Shown here one piece after another: positions 29,790 to 38,412 of a DNA stretch of 64,000 bases (positions are counted from its first letter, which is position 1; every line of letters begins with the position of its first letter). Location: assembly GCF_017309585.1 (NCBI RefSeq), contig NZ_CP071321.1, forward strand, positions 3,802,001 to 3,866,000, in the 5' to 3' direction. The notes under the pieces were generated by a model. The model did not search any database. It saw only the letters and a program-made list of their open reading frames with translations, and was not told the DNA's origin. The DNA is from Nitrogeniibacter aestuarii. GTDB lineage: Bacteria > Pseudomonadota > Gammaproteobacteria > Burkholderiales > Rhodocyclaceae. Position numbers and translations under genes: made by a program.

Positions 29790-30346
29790 GCGTCGTCACC
29801 CTCCTTGGGAAGGCGATCGCGCACACGACGCCGGCGCAGCAGTGCAATGACACCGATGCCAGCAGTGAACACCACCGTGGTCTCACCAAGCGTATCGAAG
29901 CTCCGGTAGCTGGCCAGCACCACCGTCACCACATTGGGCACCCCGGTCTTTTCAGGCCCCTCGGTGAGGTAGCGCGGCGCCACGTGCTGATGGATCGGCG
30001 CCTGCGGATCGGAAAAAGCCGGCAGCCCGAGCGTGCCGTACACCAGCATGCCGCCGGTCACCACCACCACGAACAAGGGCAGCCAGGGCTTGTGCACCGG
30101 CTTGGCCTCTTCACCCCCGATGAGATAGAGCGCACCGAACAGCAACACGGTCGAGATGCCGGCACCGACGGCGGCCTCGGTCATGGCCACATCGACGGCG
30201 TCGAGCACCACCAGCAAGGTGGCCATCAGGAAGCTGTAGATACCCGAGAGCAGTACGACACCGAACAGATTGCGCTGGCGCGCGATCCCGATGGCCGCAG
30301 CCCCCATGAGGGTCAACAGAACGACGGCGGTCAGCGTGGTGAGGAT
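29786..30346 (-). CDS. DUF4040/MbhE-type subunit: detached MrpA C-terminal module, start codon unusual
   Basis: About 186 residues. The first half is DUF4040: RQRNLFGVVLLSGIYSFLMA and DVAMTEAAVGAGISTVLLF. The second half is MbhE-like: NVVTVVLASYRSFDTLGE followed by a membrane helix. In classical MrpA these form the C-terminal part of one large protein; here they are separate. The start is unresolved. The first helix (VIILTTLTAVVLLTL) needs a start near 30349-30344, where the codons are GTC, ATC and ATC; the second ATC lies 7 bases after GGAG. The first standard starts are a TTG at 30316 and an ATG at 30307, which cut into or remove that helix. The end given assumes the second ATC. Confidence 0.8.
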   Translation of the reverse strand: MLTTLTAVVLLTLMGAAAIGIARQRNLFGVVLLSGIYSFLMATLLVVLDAVDVAMTEAAVGAGISTVLLFGALYLIGGEEAKPVHKPWLPLFVVVVTGGMLVYGTLGLPAFSDPQAPIHQHVAPRYLTEGPEKTGVPNVVTVVLASYRSFDTLGETTVVFTAGIGVIALLRRRRVRDRLPKEGDDA

Positions 30347-30660
30347 GATGACTCTCCTTCGTCGGTCAGGCCGGGCTTGATGCCTCGGCGCAAGGCAGCA
30401 TTGGCCAGCGAATGCGTGGCCGTCGGCGAGGTAAAGAAGATCAGCAACCCCAGAATCAGCATCTTCACGGTCGCCAGCGACCAGCCCGACTGCAGGATCA
30501 AACCGAGAATGATGAGCCCGGCACCCAGCGTATCGATGATGCTCGCCGCGTGGGTACGGGTGAAGAACGTCGGCATGCGCAGGATGCCGACAGCACCAAT
30601 GACGCAGAACACGCCACCGACAGACATGAGCACCCAGGAAACGATGTCCACCACCGTCAT
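30331..30660 (-). CDS. mnhG: Mrp/Mnh-type antiporter subunit G
   Basis: 109 residues, three membrane helices, MnhG/PhaG family. Landmarks are GGVFCVIGAVGILRMPTFFT, RTHAASIIDTLGAGLIILGL and LLIFFTSPTATHSLANAA, the last being the family's conserved FxxxTxPxxxHxxxxAA segment. Its 3' end overlaps the likely start of the DUF4040 gene by about 16 bases. It overlaps the F subunit gene by 4 bases. Confidence 0.93.
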   Translation of the reverse strand: MTVVDIVSWVLMSVGGVFCVIGAVGILRMPTFFTRTHAASIIDTLGAGLIILGLILQSGWSLATVKMLILGLLIFFTSPTATHSLANAALRRGIKPGLTDEGESSSSPR

Positions 30661-30959
30661 GCGCGCTCCTCCGTCGAAGGCGCATCGTCGCCCGGCTCGC
30701 CCAGGTCGCCATAGCGGAAGAACTTCTGCACGGCGATCGTGCCGATCACGTTCAGCAGACCATAGACGATCGCCAGATCAACGAACTCGGGCCGCTCGGC
30801 GATGAACTGAAAGATCGCCAGCAGCAGCATGCTCACCGTCCCGATCGCGTTCCCCGCCAGCGCCCGATCGAAGACGGTCGGCCCCTTGAAGGCGCGAATG
30901 AGCGCCAGCGTGAGCGTCACGAGCAGGGCAGCGACCACCACCGCGTAGAGCCCCATCAC
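30657..30959 (-). CDS. mnhF: Mrp/Mnh-type antiporter subunit F
   Basis: 100 residues, three membrane helices, MnhF/PhaF family. The conserved core is IRAFKGPTVFDRALAGNAIG, with the GPT...DR motif, followed by EFVDLAIVYGLLNVIGTIA. The GTG at 30959 forms GTGA with the stop of subunit E; an ATG directly after it is the alternative start. The short charged tail is rich in acidic residues. Confidence 0.93.
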   Translation of the reverse strand: MMGLYAVVVAALLVTLTLALIRAFKGPTVFDRALAGNAIGTVSMLLLAIFQFIAERPEFVDLAIVYGLLNVIGTIAVQKFFRYGDLGEPGDDAPSTEERA

Positions 30960-31438
30960 TGCATTCCCTCGAAAGACGACACGCGGGCATCCATGACGCC
31001 GTCAGCCACGTCCTCGGCACCCGCTTTGGTCAGTGCGTGGACGAGTATTTCGTCGCCCTCGATGACCACAGAGAGCGTCCCGGGCGTCAGCGTAATCGAG
31101 TTGGCCAGGACCACCTGGCCCACTGCGCTCTTCTGCGATGTCTTGATGCGCACCATGGTCGGGCTGATCGGGAGTTTGGGATCGAGGATGATACGGGTCA
31201 CCTTGAGCCCGTCGGCAATGATGTGCCACATCAGCCAGGGCCAGTAGCTGAGCGCCCCGGGGCCGAGATGAATCGGGTGGCCTTCATGATCGACCACTTC
31301 CATGCGGTGAGAAAACCACACCACCGCAAGCGCACTGAGTACGCCCATGGCCAGCAGAAACGGGATGAAATAGCCCGATAACACCAACCAGAAGGCGAAC
31401 AGCGTGAGCACGATACTCAGCGATCGGATCCAATGCAT
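30956..31438 (-). CDS. mnhE: Mrp/Mnh-type antiporter subunit E
   Basis: 160 residues, MnhE family: two N-terminal helices (LSIVLTLFAFWLVLSGYF, LLAMGVLSALAVVWFSHRM), one more at YWPWLMWHIIADGLKVTRII, and the conserved soluble part GQVVLANSITLTPGTLSVVI ending HAL. It is the first gene of the ten-gene operon E-F-G-DUF4040-B-C-D-D-small-D on the minus strand. The roughly 145 bases upstream show no obvious operator. The operon is expected to make an inner-membrane Na+(or K+)/H+ antiporter driven by the proton motive force. Confidence 0.93.
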   Translation of the reverse strand: MHWIRSLSIVLTLFAFWLVLSGYFIPFLLAMGVLSALAVVWFSHRMEVVDHEGHPIHLGPGALSYWPWLMWHIIADGLKVTRIILDPKLPISPTMVRIKTSQKSAVGQVVLANSITLTPGTLSVVIEGDEILVHALTKAGAEDVADGVMDARVSSFEGMQ

Positions 31439-31583
31439 GGTTCTGGGTCGAGCCTCTTGTGATATCCCTGTGATGCGCCCCTCAGCGCCCCTTGTTCAAA
31501 TGCGCGGCAGCCACACTATAACCACGCCTACGGCGGGCGACAAATGGCTTCGCTGCACTGCAAACCCTCAGTAACGACCGCCG

Positions 31584-32534
31584 TCACGCCAATTGGTTTC
31601 GCGGATTTCCTCTCGCAAACGCCTCAATGTTGTCGATGACCTGATCGGCCAGGACCTGCATGGCCGACTGCGAGGCCCAGGCCACATGCGGCGTCACGAT
31701 CAGATTCGGAATGCTCGCATCGAGCAAGGGATGATCCTTCGGGGGTGGTTCGCTTGAGAGCACATCCAGCGCAGCACCGGCGATCACACCGTCACGCAGC
31801 GCCTGCGCCAGGGCCGGCTCATCGACCAGCGCGCCGCGGGCCGTGTTGATGAGGAAGGCCGTCGGCTTCATGCTCGCCAGGGTGCGGGCATTGATCAGGT
31901 GCTTCGTCTCCTCGGTCAGCGGACAGTGCAGTGAAAGCACGTCCGCCGTGCGCAACACGTCGTCAAATGCCACGTGCCCCTCACGCACACTGCTGGCCCC
32001 CGGACGTTCCGCAAAGATCACGTTCATGCCCAGCGCACGCGCACGATCCGCCACCCCGGAACCCAGGGAGCCAGAGCCCACCAGACCCAGGGTGGCCCCC
32101 GCCAGATCACGCACCTTGTGATCGAGCAGACAGAAATTGCGCGCCTCACTCCAGCGGCCGGCGGCCACGTCGGCGGTGTATTGAGGCAAACGCCGGGCCA
32201 GCGCGAACATCAACGCCACCACATGCTCCGGCACGGTGGTCACGGCATAGCCCCTGACATTGCTCACCACGATGCCGCGGGCCTTGCATGCTGCCAGATC
32301 CACGTTGTCCGATCCGGTGGCGGCGATGGCCACCATCTTGAGATCCGGGAGCGACGAAATCATGTCGGCCGTCAGACGCGTCTTGTTCACCACCGCCACA
32401 TGAGCACCGGCCAATCGGGACACGGCGTCATCGGGCGCCGTCCACGCGAAGTCCGCCCAGGTGTGGCCGACATCCGGCCGGCGGAAACTCGCATCGACAG
32501 AATCTCGCTCGAGCATCACGATCCTCAGGGTCAT
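31584..32534 (-). CDS. D-2-hydroxyacid dehydrogenase (glycerate/hydroxypyruvate reductase type)
   Basis: 316 residues. The NAD(P)-binding Rossmann motif is GLVGSGSLGSGVADRA at about 150-165. The catalytic triad can be placed: Arg in INTARGALVD, Glu in DVLSSEPPP and His in VTPHVAWAS. TGSDNVDLAACKARGI is the typical D-2-HDH segment. Substrate cannot be fixed; hydroxypyruvate or glyoxylate is most common for this length and active site. It is divergent from an IclR-type regulator with a palindrome between them, so it is probably under that regulator. Confidence 0.88.
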   Translation of the reverse strand: MTLRIVMLERDSVDASFRRPDVGHTWADFAWTAPDDAVSRLAGAHVAVVNKTRLTADMISSLPDLKMVAIAATGSDNVDLAACKARGIVVSNVRGYAVTTVPEHVVALMFALARRLPQYTADVAAGRWSEARNFCLLDHKVRDLAGATLGLVGSGSLGSGVADRARALGMNVIFAERPGASSVREGHVAFDDVLRTADVLSLHCPLTEETKHLINARTLASMKPTAFLINTARGALVDEPALAQALRDGVIAGAALDVLSSEPPPKDHPLLDASIPNLIVTPHVAWASQSAMQVLADQVIDNIEAFARGNPRNQLA

Positions 32535-32562
32535 CGTTGCCTCCTTTCGTTGAGCGGCACAT

Positions 32563-32581
32563 CATTTCACTAGGCGAAATG
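32563..32581. promoter_or_regulatory. Palindromic operator candidate for the IclR regulator
   Basis: CATTTC and GAAATG arms surround a 7-base centre (ACTAGGC) with one further matching pair, in the 91-base gap between the divergent dehydrogenase and IclR genes. Size and position fit the palindromes bound by IclR-family proteins. Confidence 0.55.
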
Positions 32582-32625
32582 TACGCCGTTCAAGTACCAT
32601 CGCCCAATCAGGGAAAGCCGCATAC

Positions 32626-33411
32626 ATGACCATCAAGGAAGCCAAACCGTCCTCCATTCAGGTGATCGAGCGCATGATGACGCTGCTCGATGCGCTCGCC
32701 GAACATCCGGACCCGGTGCCACTCAAGCAGCTGGCCGCCGACACCGGACTGCATCCGTCGACGGCGCACCGCATCCTTGCCGCCATGGCGCACAGCGGAT
32801 TCGTCGAGCGTGGCGAGAACGGGGTGTACCGCCTCGGCATCCGCCTGCTGGAACTGGGCTCCTTGGTCAAATCGAGGCTATCGCTGCGTGAAACCGCCAT
32901 TGCCGACATGCTCGCCCTGCACCAGAAGACCGGTGAAAGCGTGAACCTCGGTATTCGCGACGGCGACCAGATCGTCTATGTGGAGCGCACCTCAAGCGGC
33001 CGCTCCGCGGTGCGGGTGGTCCATATCGTAGGCGCACGCGCCCCCCTGCACACGACCGCCACCGGCAAGCTCTTCCTCGTTGAAGATGGCGCCCAGGCCG
33101 TCAAGGAATACGCGCGCCGCACAGGCCTGCCCAGCAGCACACCCTCGTCGATCACCGAACTGGGCGCGCTGGAGAAGGAACTGGACCGGGTGCGCCGCCA
33201 TGCGGTCGCTTTCGACCTGGACGAAGTGGAGAACGGCGTGCGCTGTATCGCCGCCGGCATCCGTGACGACAACGGCGAACTGATCGCCGGCCTGTCGCTG
33301 TCCACCCCGTCGGAGCGCTTCAATCCCGACTGGGCACCGCTGGTGCGGGAGACTGCGGAACGCATCTCCAAAGCGCTGGGTTACATCCCGCCGCGCAGCC
33401 AGAACCTCTAG
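32626..33411 (+). CDS. IclR family transcriptional regulator
   Basis: 261 residues. The winged helix-turn-helix is at about 10-70 (PLKQLAADTGLHPSTAHRIL, then GFVERGENGVYRLGIRLLEL). The IclR effector domain is at about 80-250, with ESVNLGIRDGDQIVYVER, HTTATGKLFL, and GVRCIAAGIRDDNGELIAGLSLS. Family members bind small organic acids. The divergent dehydrogenase and the shared palindrome suggest local control of 2-hydroxyacid metabolism. A strong bidirectional terminator follows the stop. Confidence 0.92.
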   Translation: MTIKEAKPSSIQVIERMMTLLDALAEHPDPVPLKQLAADTGLHPSTAHRILAAMAHSGFVERGENGVYRLGIRLLELGSLVKSRLSLRETAIADMLALHQKTGESVNLGIRDGDQIVYVERTSSGRSAVRVVHIVGARAPLHTTATGKLFLVEDGAQAVKEYARRTGLPSSTPSSITELGALEKELDRVRRHAVAFDLDEVENGVRCIAAGIRDDNGELIAGLSLSTPSERFNPDWAPLVRETAERISKALGYIPPRSQNL

Positions 33412-33416
33412 AAAAC

Positions 33417-33445
33417 AAAAAGGCCTGCAGTTCGCAGGCCTTTTT
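33417..33445. terminator. Bidirectional rho-independent terminator between iclR-type gene and pbpG
   Basis: A perfect 12-pair stem (AAAAAGGCCTGC with GCAGGCCTTTTT) around a 5-base loop, with the A and T runs inside the stem serving both strands. It serves the plus-strand regulator and the minus-strand pbpG. Confidence 0.92.
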
Positions 33446-33463
33446 CGATGGCGGGGTCTTGTA

Positions 33464-34399
33464 CTAACCCTTGATGCGATCCGCCCGGGCCAGGGTCTGG
33501 TCCCATTTGCGCTCGGCGAGCCATTTGCGCAAGCGCTGGGCATCGGCCGTGCGGGTGTACTTGCCGGTCGAATCGAGCAGCACGACAAGCAACGGGCGCC
33601 CTTTCAACCAGGCCTGCATCATCAGGCAGCGCCCGGCCTCGCGGATATAACCGGTCTTCGACAGACCGATCCGCCAGTCAGGATCGCGCACCAAACCGTT
33701 GGTGTTGCGAAACTCGCGCAAACTGCCGTTGGCCACGTCGACGGTGTAATCGGTGCCGGTGGAGAACTCGCGAATCAGCGGATAACGGGATGCCGCCATC
33801 AACATGCGCGACAGATCGCGTGCGGTCGACACGTTGCCTGCGCTCAGGCCCGTGCTTTCGGAAAAATAGGTGTTCCCCAGGCCCAGCAGGCGCGCCTTGG
33901 CATTCATGGCCTTCGCGAAGGCACGACTACCGCCCGGGTAATGGCGCGCCAGCGCCGAGGCGGCCCGGTTTTCAGAAGACATCAGGGCAAGGCGCAACGC
34001 CTCTTCGCGCGTGATGGTGGTCCCCACCGGCAAGCGCGAGCGGCTGTGGCGCAGCGTATCGACGTCCTGATAGCTGATGCTGATCGTCTCTTTGAGCGAC
34101 TGCTGGCGGTCGAGCACCACCATGGCCGTCATGAGCTTGGTGAGCGAGGCGATCGGCACCACTTCATTGGCATTGCGGGACAGCAGAACCCGGCCTGTCA
34201 GCTGATCGACCACCATGAAGGCGCGTGATCGCAACTCCGGATCGTCATGGCGGGCCTCATCGGCCAGCATGGGCGCCTGTTGCGTAGACAGCGAAGGGAT
34301 GGTGACCGAAATGCGCGCCAACGCGGCCTGGTCGGCGTGGGCAACACTGCCAAGAACGCCCCCAGCCAGGGCGATCAACCAGAATTTCAAACGACGCAA
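33464..34399 (-). CDS. pbpG: D-alanyl-D-alanine endopeptidase (PBP7 type)
   Basis: 311 residues, S11 serine peptidase. A signal peptide (FWLIALAGGVLGSVAHA) directs it to the periplasm, where it cuts peptidoglycan cross-links. Active-site motifs are present: SLTK in IASLTKLMTA (SxxK), SEN in ALMSSENRAAS (SxN) and KTG in GLSKTGYI. It lacks the long C-terminal domain of PBP5/6, which fits PBP7. The start is a TTG at 34399, supported by AGGGG 8 bases upstream; no ATG is available without losing the signal peptide. Confidence 0.92.
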   Translation of the reverse strand: MRRLKFWLIALAGGVLGSVAHADQAALARISVTIPSLSTQQAPMLADEARHDDPELRSRAFMVVDQLTGRVLLSRNANEVVPIASLTKLMTAMVVLDRQQSLKETISISYQDVDTLRHSRSRLPVGTTITREEALRLALMSSENRAASALARHYPGGSRAFAKAMNAKARLLGLGNTYFSESTGLSAGNVSTARDLSRMLMAASRYPLIREFSTGTDYTVDVANGSLREFRNTNGLVRDPDWRIGLSKTGYIREAGRCLMMQAWLKGRPLLVVLLDSTGKYTRTADAQRLRKWLAERKWDQTLARADRIKG

Positions 34400-34550
34400 G
34401 ATGTTCCCCTAACCAAATCCAGATATTCTTCTTTCACTACGGCGAGTAAGTGTCTGGACTTAAATTAATTTTTGATCACTCTACCCAATGCCAAAACGGA
34501 AAGGAAGGGGGTGGTCAGTCCGATTTTGCCGGGGCGTGATTCCGTGGAGT

Positions 34551-35681
34551 TCAGAGTTGCAGAAAATCGGAGACCTCCCCCCGCCGTTCCATGGTGTCCT
34601 CGTAACCCAGGTCCATCAGCGCCCGCGTGAATCCGGGTTCGAACAAAAGGTAGGACAACAGGGTGGAGCCCCCTCGCCGCATGCCGCCGATGCCGCCCAG
34701 CACGGCACGCATGGCCCGCGGCAATTCGGTCCGGTGATGCCCGGCGATCGCGTCGATGCGCCGGGATGGCGAGATCACCAGCGTATCGATGGGGCGCAGC
34801 GTAATGCCAGCGGCCTCGCGCTGCGTATCACTGAGGGTGCTCAGCGTGTGATTGATCCGTTCGAGCCGCTCCAGATCAACCGCCAGGCTGTCCAGAAAGA
34901 TGCTGGACATGGCGTGACCGGCGATCTGCGCCAGCGATGGATAGGCCTCCGAACGCTGGCGCCCCTCCTCCGCAAGGCGCCCTGCCCCGATGACCAGAAT
35001 GCGCTCGGCCCCCAGGTGCACCGCCGGGCTGATCGGCGCCAGTTGACGCATGGACCCGTCACCGAAATGCTCCCGATTGATCTTGACTGCGGGAAAGACG
35101 AAGGGAATCGCGCTGCTTGCCATCAGGTGGGCATAGTCGATCTGTGCCGGAAGCCCGACGCGCTGAGCCCGGCGCCAACCGGACACGTGATCCGCCGCCT
35201 GGAAGAAGGTGAGCGACTCCCCCGAGGTGTAGCCTGAGGCGGTGATGCTCAAGGCGTCGATATGCCCCGCCGCGATAGCCGGGCCGACTGCCGCCAGATC
35301 CATGGTCCGCCGCAGCAGCGCCTCGAGCGGCGCATTGTCCAGCAGGGACCGGGGCGTCTGATTGATCAACCAGCCGGTTGCGAGCGCCGAGCCCCAGCGC
35401 AATCCGGTTTCGAGCAGGGCCAGGGCGTCTGCCCGATAGACCTGATCCACATGAAAGTGACGCCAGATATAACCGATGCGGCGCACCGCCATGGAGAAAT
35501 CATCGGCAAAAACCGCCAGCGCGGTGGCGTTGATCGCGCCGGCGGAAGTGCCACACAGGATGGGAAACGGGTGCCCCGCACGACCGCGCCAAAGCTCGCG
35601 GACGGCCCCGAGCACACCCACCTGATAGGCTGCCCGCGCACCACCGCCCGTCAGCACCAACGCTGTTTTCCCTTGCGCCAT
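34551..35681 (-). CDS. Patatin-like phospholipase
   Basis: 376 residues from the ATG at 35681, chosen for the GAGGGGG 6 bases upstream. Motifs are the oxyanion hole GGGARAAYQVG at about 12-22, the nucleophile elbow GTSAGAIN with catalytic Ser near 45, and DGSM, in which Asp completes the Ser-Asp dyad. The C-terminal half carries a DUF3336-like or unrecognised domain. Cytoplasmic or membrane-associated lipid hydrolysis is expected. It has no clear operon partner. Confidence 0.9.
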   Translation of the reverse strand: MAQGKTALVLTGGGARAAYQVGVLGAVRELWRGRAGHPFPILCGTSAGAINATALAVFADDFSMAVRRIGYIWRHFHVDQVYRADALALLETGLRWGSALATGWLINQTPRSLLDNAPLEALLRRTMDLAAVGPAIAAGHIDALSITASGYTSGESLTFFQAADHVSGWRRAQRVGLPAQIDYAHLMASSAIPFVFPAVKINREHFGDGSMRQLAPISPAVHLGAERILVIGAGRLAEEGRQRSEAYPSLAQIAGHAMSSIFLDSLAVDLERLERINHTLSTLSDTQREAAGITLRPIDTLVISPSRRIDAIAGHHRTELPRAMRAVLGGIGGMRRGGSTLLSYLLFEPGFTRALMDLGYEDTMERRGEVSDFLQL

Positions 35682-35749
35682 GGATTGCCCCCTCTGCCTC
35701 ATCTACGGCGAAGGGGGCAACAGGCTTTAGGGTTGGAGCCCCGATTGTT

Positions 35750-38044
35750 TCAGCCCTTGAGCGCGGCCTCTTCACCCACATTCATCGCCTCGACCACCGT
35801 CAACGCCGTCATATTGACGATGCGCCTGACGGTCGCGGTCGGCGTCAGAATATGCACCGGACGCGATGCGCCCAGCAGGATCGGTCCCACCGTCATACCT
35901 TCGCCGGCGGCCGTCTTGAGCAGGTTGAAGGCGATGTTGGCCGAGTCCAGCGTCGGAAAGATGAGCAGGTTCGCATCGTCGCGCATGCGGGCATTGGGGA
36001 ACACCTGCAAGCGCGTGCTGGCGTCCAGGGCGGCATCGCCATGCATCTCGCCTTCTACCTCGAGTTCGGGATGGCGTTCATGCAGCAGTCGCAGTGCTTC
36101 CTGCATTTTCGCGGAAGTCGGTGACGGCTCGGTCCCGAAGCTCGAGTGCGACAGCAAGGCAACCTTCGGCTCGACACCGAAGCGGCGCATCTCCTCGGCG
36201 GCAAGTACCGTCATCTCGACCAGTTGCTCGGGCGTCGGGTCGTAGGTGACATAGGTGTCCGCCAGGAACACGGTACGCCCGGGCAGGTTGAGCAGATTGA
36301 GCGTGTAGCACTTGCTCGCACCCGACTTGCGACCGAGCACCGTCTCGATGAAGGCCAGGTGCGCCTGGTACATGCCGTAGGTGCCGCAGATCATCCCGTC
36401 GGCGTAACCGAACTTGCACAGCAGCGCACCGATCAGCGTGGTACGGCGACGCACTTCACGCTTGGCGTATTCGACCGACACGCCACGACGCTCCATGAGC
36501 TCGTGGTAGTGGCCCCACAGGGCGTTGAAGCGGCTGTCTGAATCGGGATTGACCAGTTCGAAATCGGCATCGCGCCTGAGGCGCAGGCCGAAGCGTTCGA
36601 TGTTGCGGGCCACCACGTCGGGGCGACCGATGAGGATCGGTTGGGCAATGCCTTCGTCCACCACGTTCTGCACCGCGCGCAACACGCGCTCGGATTCACC
36701 CTCGGCAAAGATGATGCGCTTGGGATGTCGTTTGGCCGCCGCGAACACCGGCTTCATGATCAGACCGGACTGCCACACGAAGTTGTTCAGCTGCGCGGTG
36801 TAGGCATCCCAGTCGTCCAGCGGGCGGGTGGCCACGCCGGATTCGATGGCGGCCTTGGCCACGGCCGGGGCGATGCGCACGATCAGGCGCGGATCGAACG
36901 GACGCGGAATGATGTAGTTCGGGCCGAAACCGGACACCTTCTCGCCATAGGCTGCGGCCACAATATCGCTTTGCTCCACGCGGGCCAGCTCGGCGATGGC
37001 GTGCACCGCCGCCATCTTCATCTCATCGGTGATGGTCGTGGCGCCCACATCCAGCGCACCGCGGAAGATGAACGGGAAGCACAGGACGTTGTTCACCTGG
37101 TTCGGATAGTCAGAGCGGCCGGTGGCGATGATCGCGTCATCGCGCACGGCATGCACGTCCTCGGGCAGGATCTCCGGACGGGGGTTGGCAAGCGCCAGCA
37201 CCAGCGGATTCGGTGCCATTTTCGCCACCATGTCCTGCTTGAGCACGCCGCCGGCCGACAGACCGAGAAAGACGTCCGCGCCCTCGATGATCTCCCCCAG
37301 CGTGCGGGCATCGGTGGGCTTGGCGTAACGCGCCTTGATGTCATCCATCAACACCTTACGGCCCTCGTAGACCACCCCCTCGATATCGGTCACCCAGATG
37401 TTCTCGACCGGCACGCCGAGCATCACCAGCAGATCCAGGCAGGCCAGCGCGGCCGCACCGGCGCCGGAGGTCACCAGCTTCACCTCCTTGAGCGACTTGC
37501 CCTGCAGATGCAGACCATTGAGCACCGCTGCGCCAACGACAATCGCCGTACCGTGCTGGTCGTCATGAAACACCGGAATGTTCATTCGCTCGCGCAGCCG
37601 CTTCTCGATGTAGAAGCACTCGGGCGCCTTGATGTCTTCCAGGTTGATGCCCCCGAATGTGGGCTCCAGGGCCGCGATCATGTCGATCAGCTTGTCGGCG
37701 TCCGGCTCGTTCACCTCCAGATCGAACACGTCGATGTTGGCGAACTTCTTGAACAGCACGCCCTTGCCTTCCATCACCGGCTTGGCCGCCAACGGCCCGA
37801 TGTTGCCCAGCCCGAGCACCGCGGTGCCATTGGTGATGACGCCGATCAGATTGCTGCGTGCCGTCAGCGTGGCAGCTTCGGACGGATCTTCTGCAATGGC
37901 TTCGCACGCAAAGGCCACGCCCGGCGAGTAGGCCAGTGAAAGGTCTTGCTGGTTGGTCAGCGCCTTGGTCGGCGTGACCGAGATTTTCCCGGGCCTGGGC
38001 TGGCGGTGATACTCCAGCGCGGCGTCACGGTTGGATGCGCTCAT
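35750..38044 (-). CDS. maeB: NADP-dependent malic enzyme with phosphotransacetylase-like domain
   Basis: 764 residues from the ATG at 38044, the standard length for MaeB. The malic enzyme half (1-430) has SLAYSPGVAFACEAI, FHDDQHGTAIVVGAAVLNG and the cofactor-site segment TSGAGAAALACLDLL. The second half (about 435-764) is a PTA-like regulatory domain with FAEGESERVLRAVQ and GPILLGASRPVHIL. It converts malate to pyruvate with NADPH production. It is divergent from pckG, placing two C4-acid exit reactions under one intergenic region. The family is commonly inhibited by acetyl-CoA through the PTA domain. Confidence 0.95.
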   Translation of the reverse strand: MSASNRDAALEYHRQPRPGKISVTPTKALTNQQDLSLAYSPGVAFACEAIAEDPSEAATLTARSNLIGVITNGTAVLGLGNIGPLAAKPVMEGKGVLFKKFANIDVFDLEVNEPDADKLIDMIAALEPTFGGINLEDIKAPECFYIEKRLRERMNIPVFHDDQHGTAIVVGAAVLNGLHLQGKSLKEVKLVTSGAGAAALACLDLLVMLGVPVENIWVTDIEGVVYEGRKVLMDDIKARYAKPTDARTLGEIIEGADVFLGLSAGGVLKQDMVAKMAPNPLVLALANPRPEILPEDVHAVRDDAIIATGRSDYPNQVNNVLCFPFIFRGALDVGATTITDEMKMAAVHAIAELARVEQSDIVAAAYGEKVSGFGPNYIIPRPFDPRLIVRIAPAVAKAAIESGVATRPLDDWDAYTAQLNNFVWQSGLIMKPVFAAAKRHPKRIIFAEGESERVLRAVQNVVDEGIAQPILIGRPDVVARNIERFGLRLRRDADFELVNPDSDSRFNALWGHYHELMERRGVSVEYAKREVRRRTTLIGALLCKFGYADGMICGTYGMYQAHLAFIETVLGRKSGASKCYTLNLLNLPGRTVFLADTYVTYDPTPEQLVEMTVLAAEEMRRFGVEPKVALLSHSSFGTEPSPTSAKMQEALRLLHERHPELEVEGEMHGDAALDASTRLQVFPNARMRDDANLLIFPTLDSANIAFNLLKTAAGEGMTVGPILLGASRPVHILTPTATVRRIVNMTALTVVEAMNVGEEAALKG

Positions 38045-38197
38045 GGCGTCTTTTCCCCCTCGGATGGTGGCGATCCGGATCAGGTTCGTGTGGAACCACA
38101 ACCGTTCGCCGTTAATCAGATTCCCGGCCTGAGACCCAACCTGGTAACAGGGTGTATCCAGCCTTGCCGGTTGTGCATTATTACCGCCGACGTATTT

Positions 38198-38213
38198 CCG
38201 TAAACCCTTACGG
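38198..38213. repeat. Palindrome midway between maeB and pckG promoters
   Basis: CCGTAA and TTACGG, perfect 6-base arms with a 4-base centre, overlapping both proposed -35 regions. A regulator bound here could control both genes. Confidence 0.5.
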
Positions 38214-38388
38214 CGTGGCATAATAATAGGCTTTCACCGACGATACTGTCGTTCGTGATTTCCACAAGCGCTAGCACTGTCGAGGGACAGGCGGGCGTGA
38301 GTTGGCGGCCTCCGATCCGCGTGCTTCAGTCGGCGCAGCCCGACGGATGCATTGGGCACCAGACCGGCCGATCGCCATGAGAACAGCG

Positions 38389-38412
38389 GTGACGCATTGG
38401 GTGATGCGTCAC
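38389..38412. repeat. Inverted repeat in pckG leader
   Basis: GTGACGCAT and ATGCGTCAC, perfect 9-base arms around 6 bases, ending 39 bases before the pckG ATG. It is followed by CTGCAGG rather than a T run, so it is either an operator or an mRNA leader hairpin. Confidence 0.55.
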
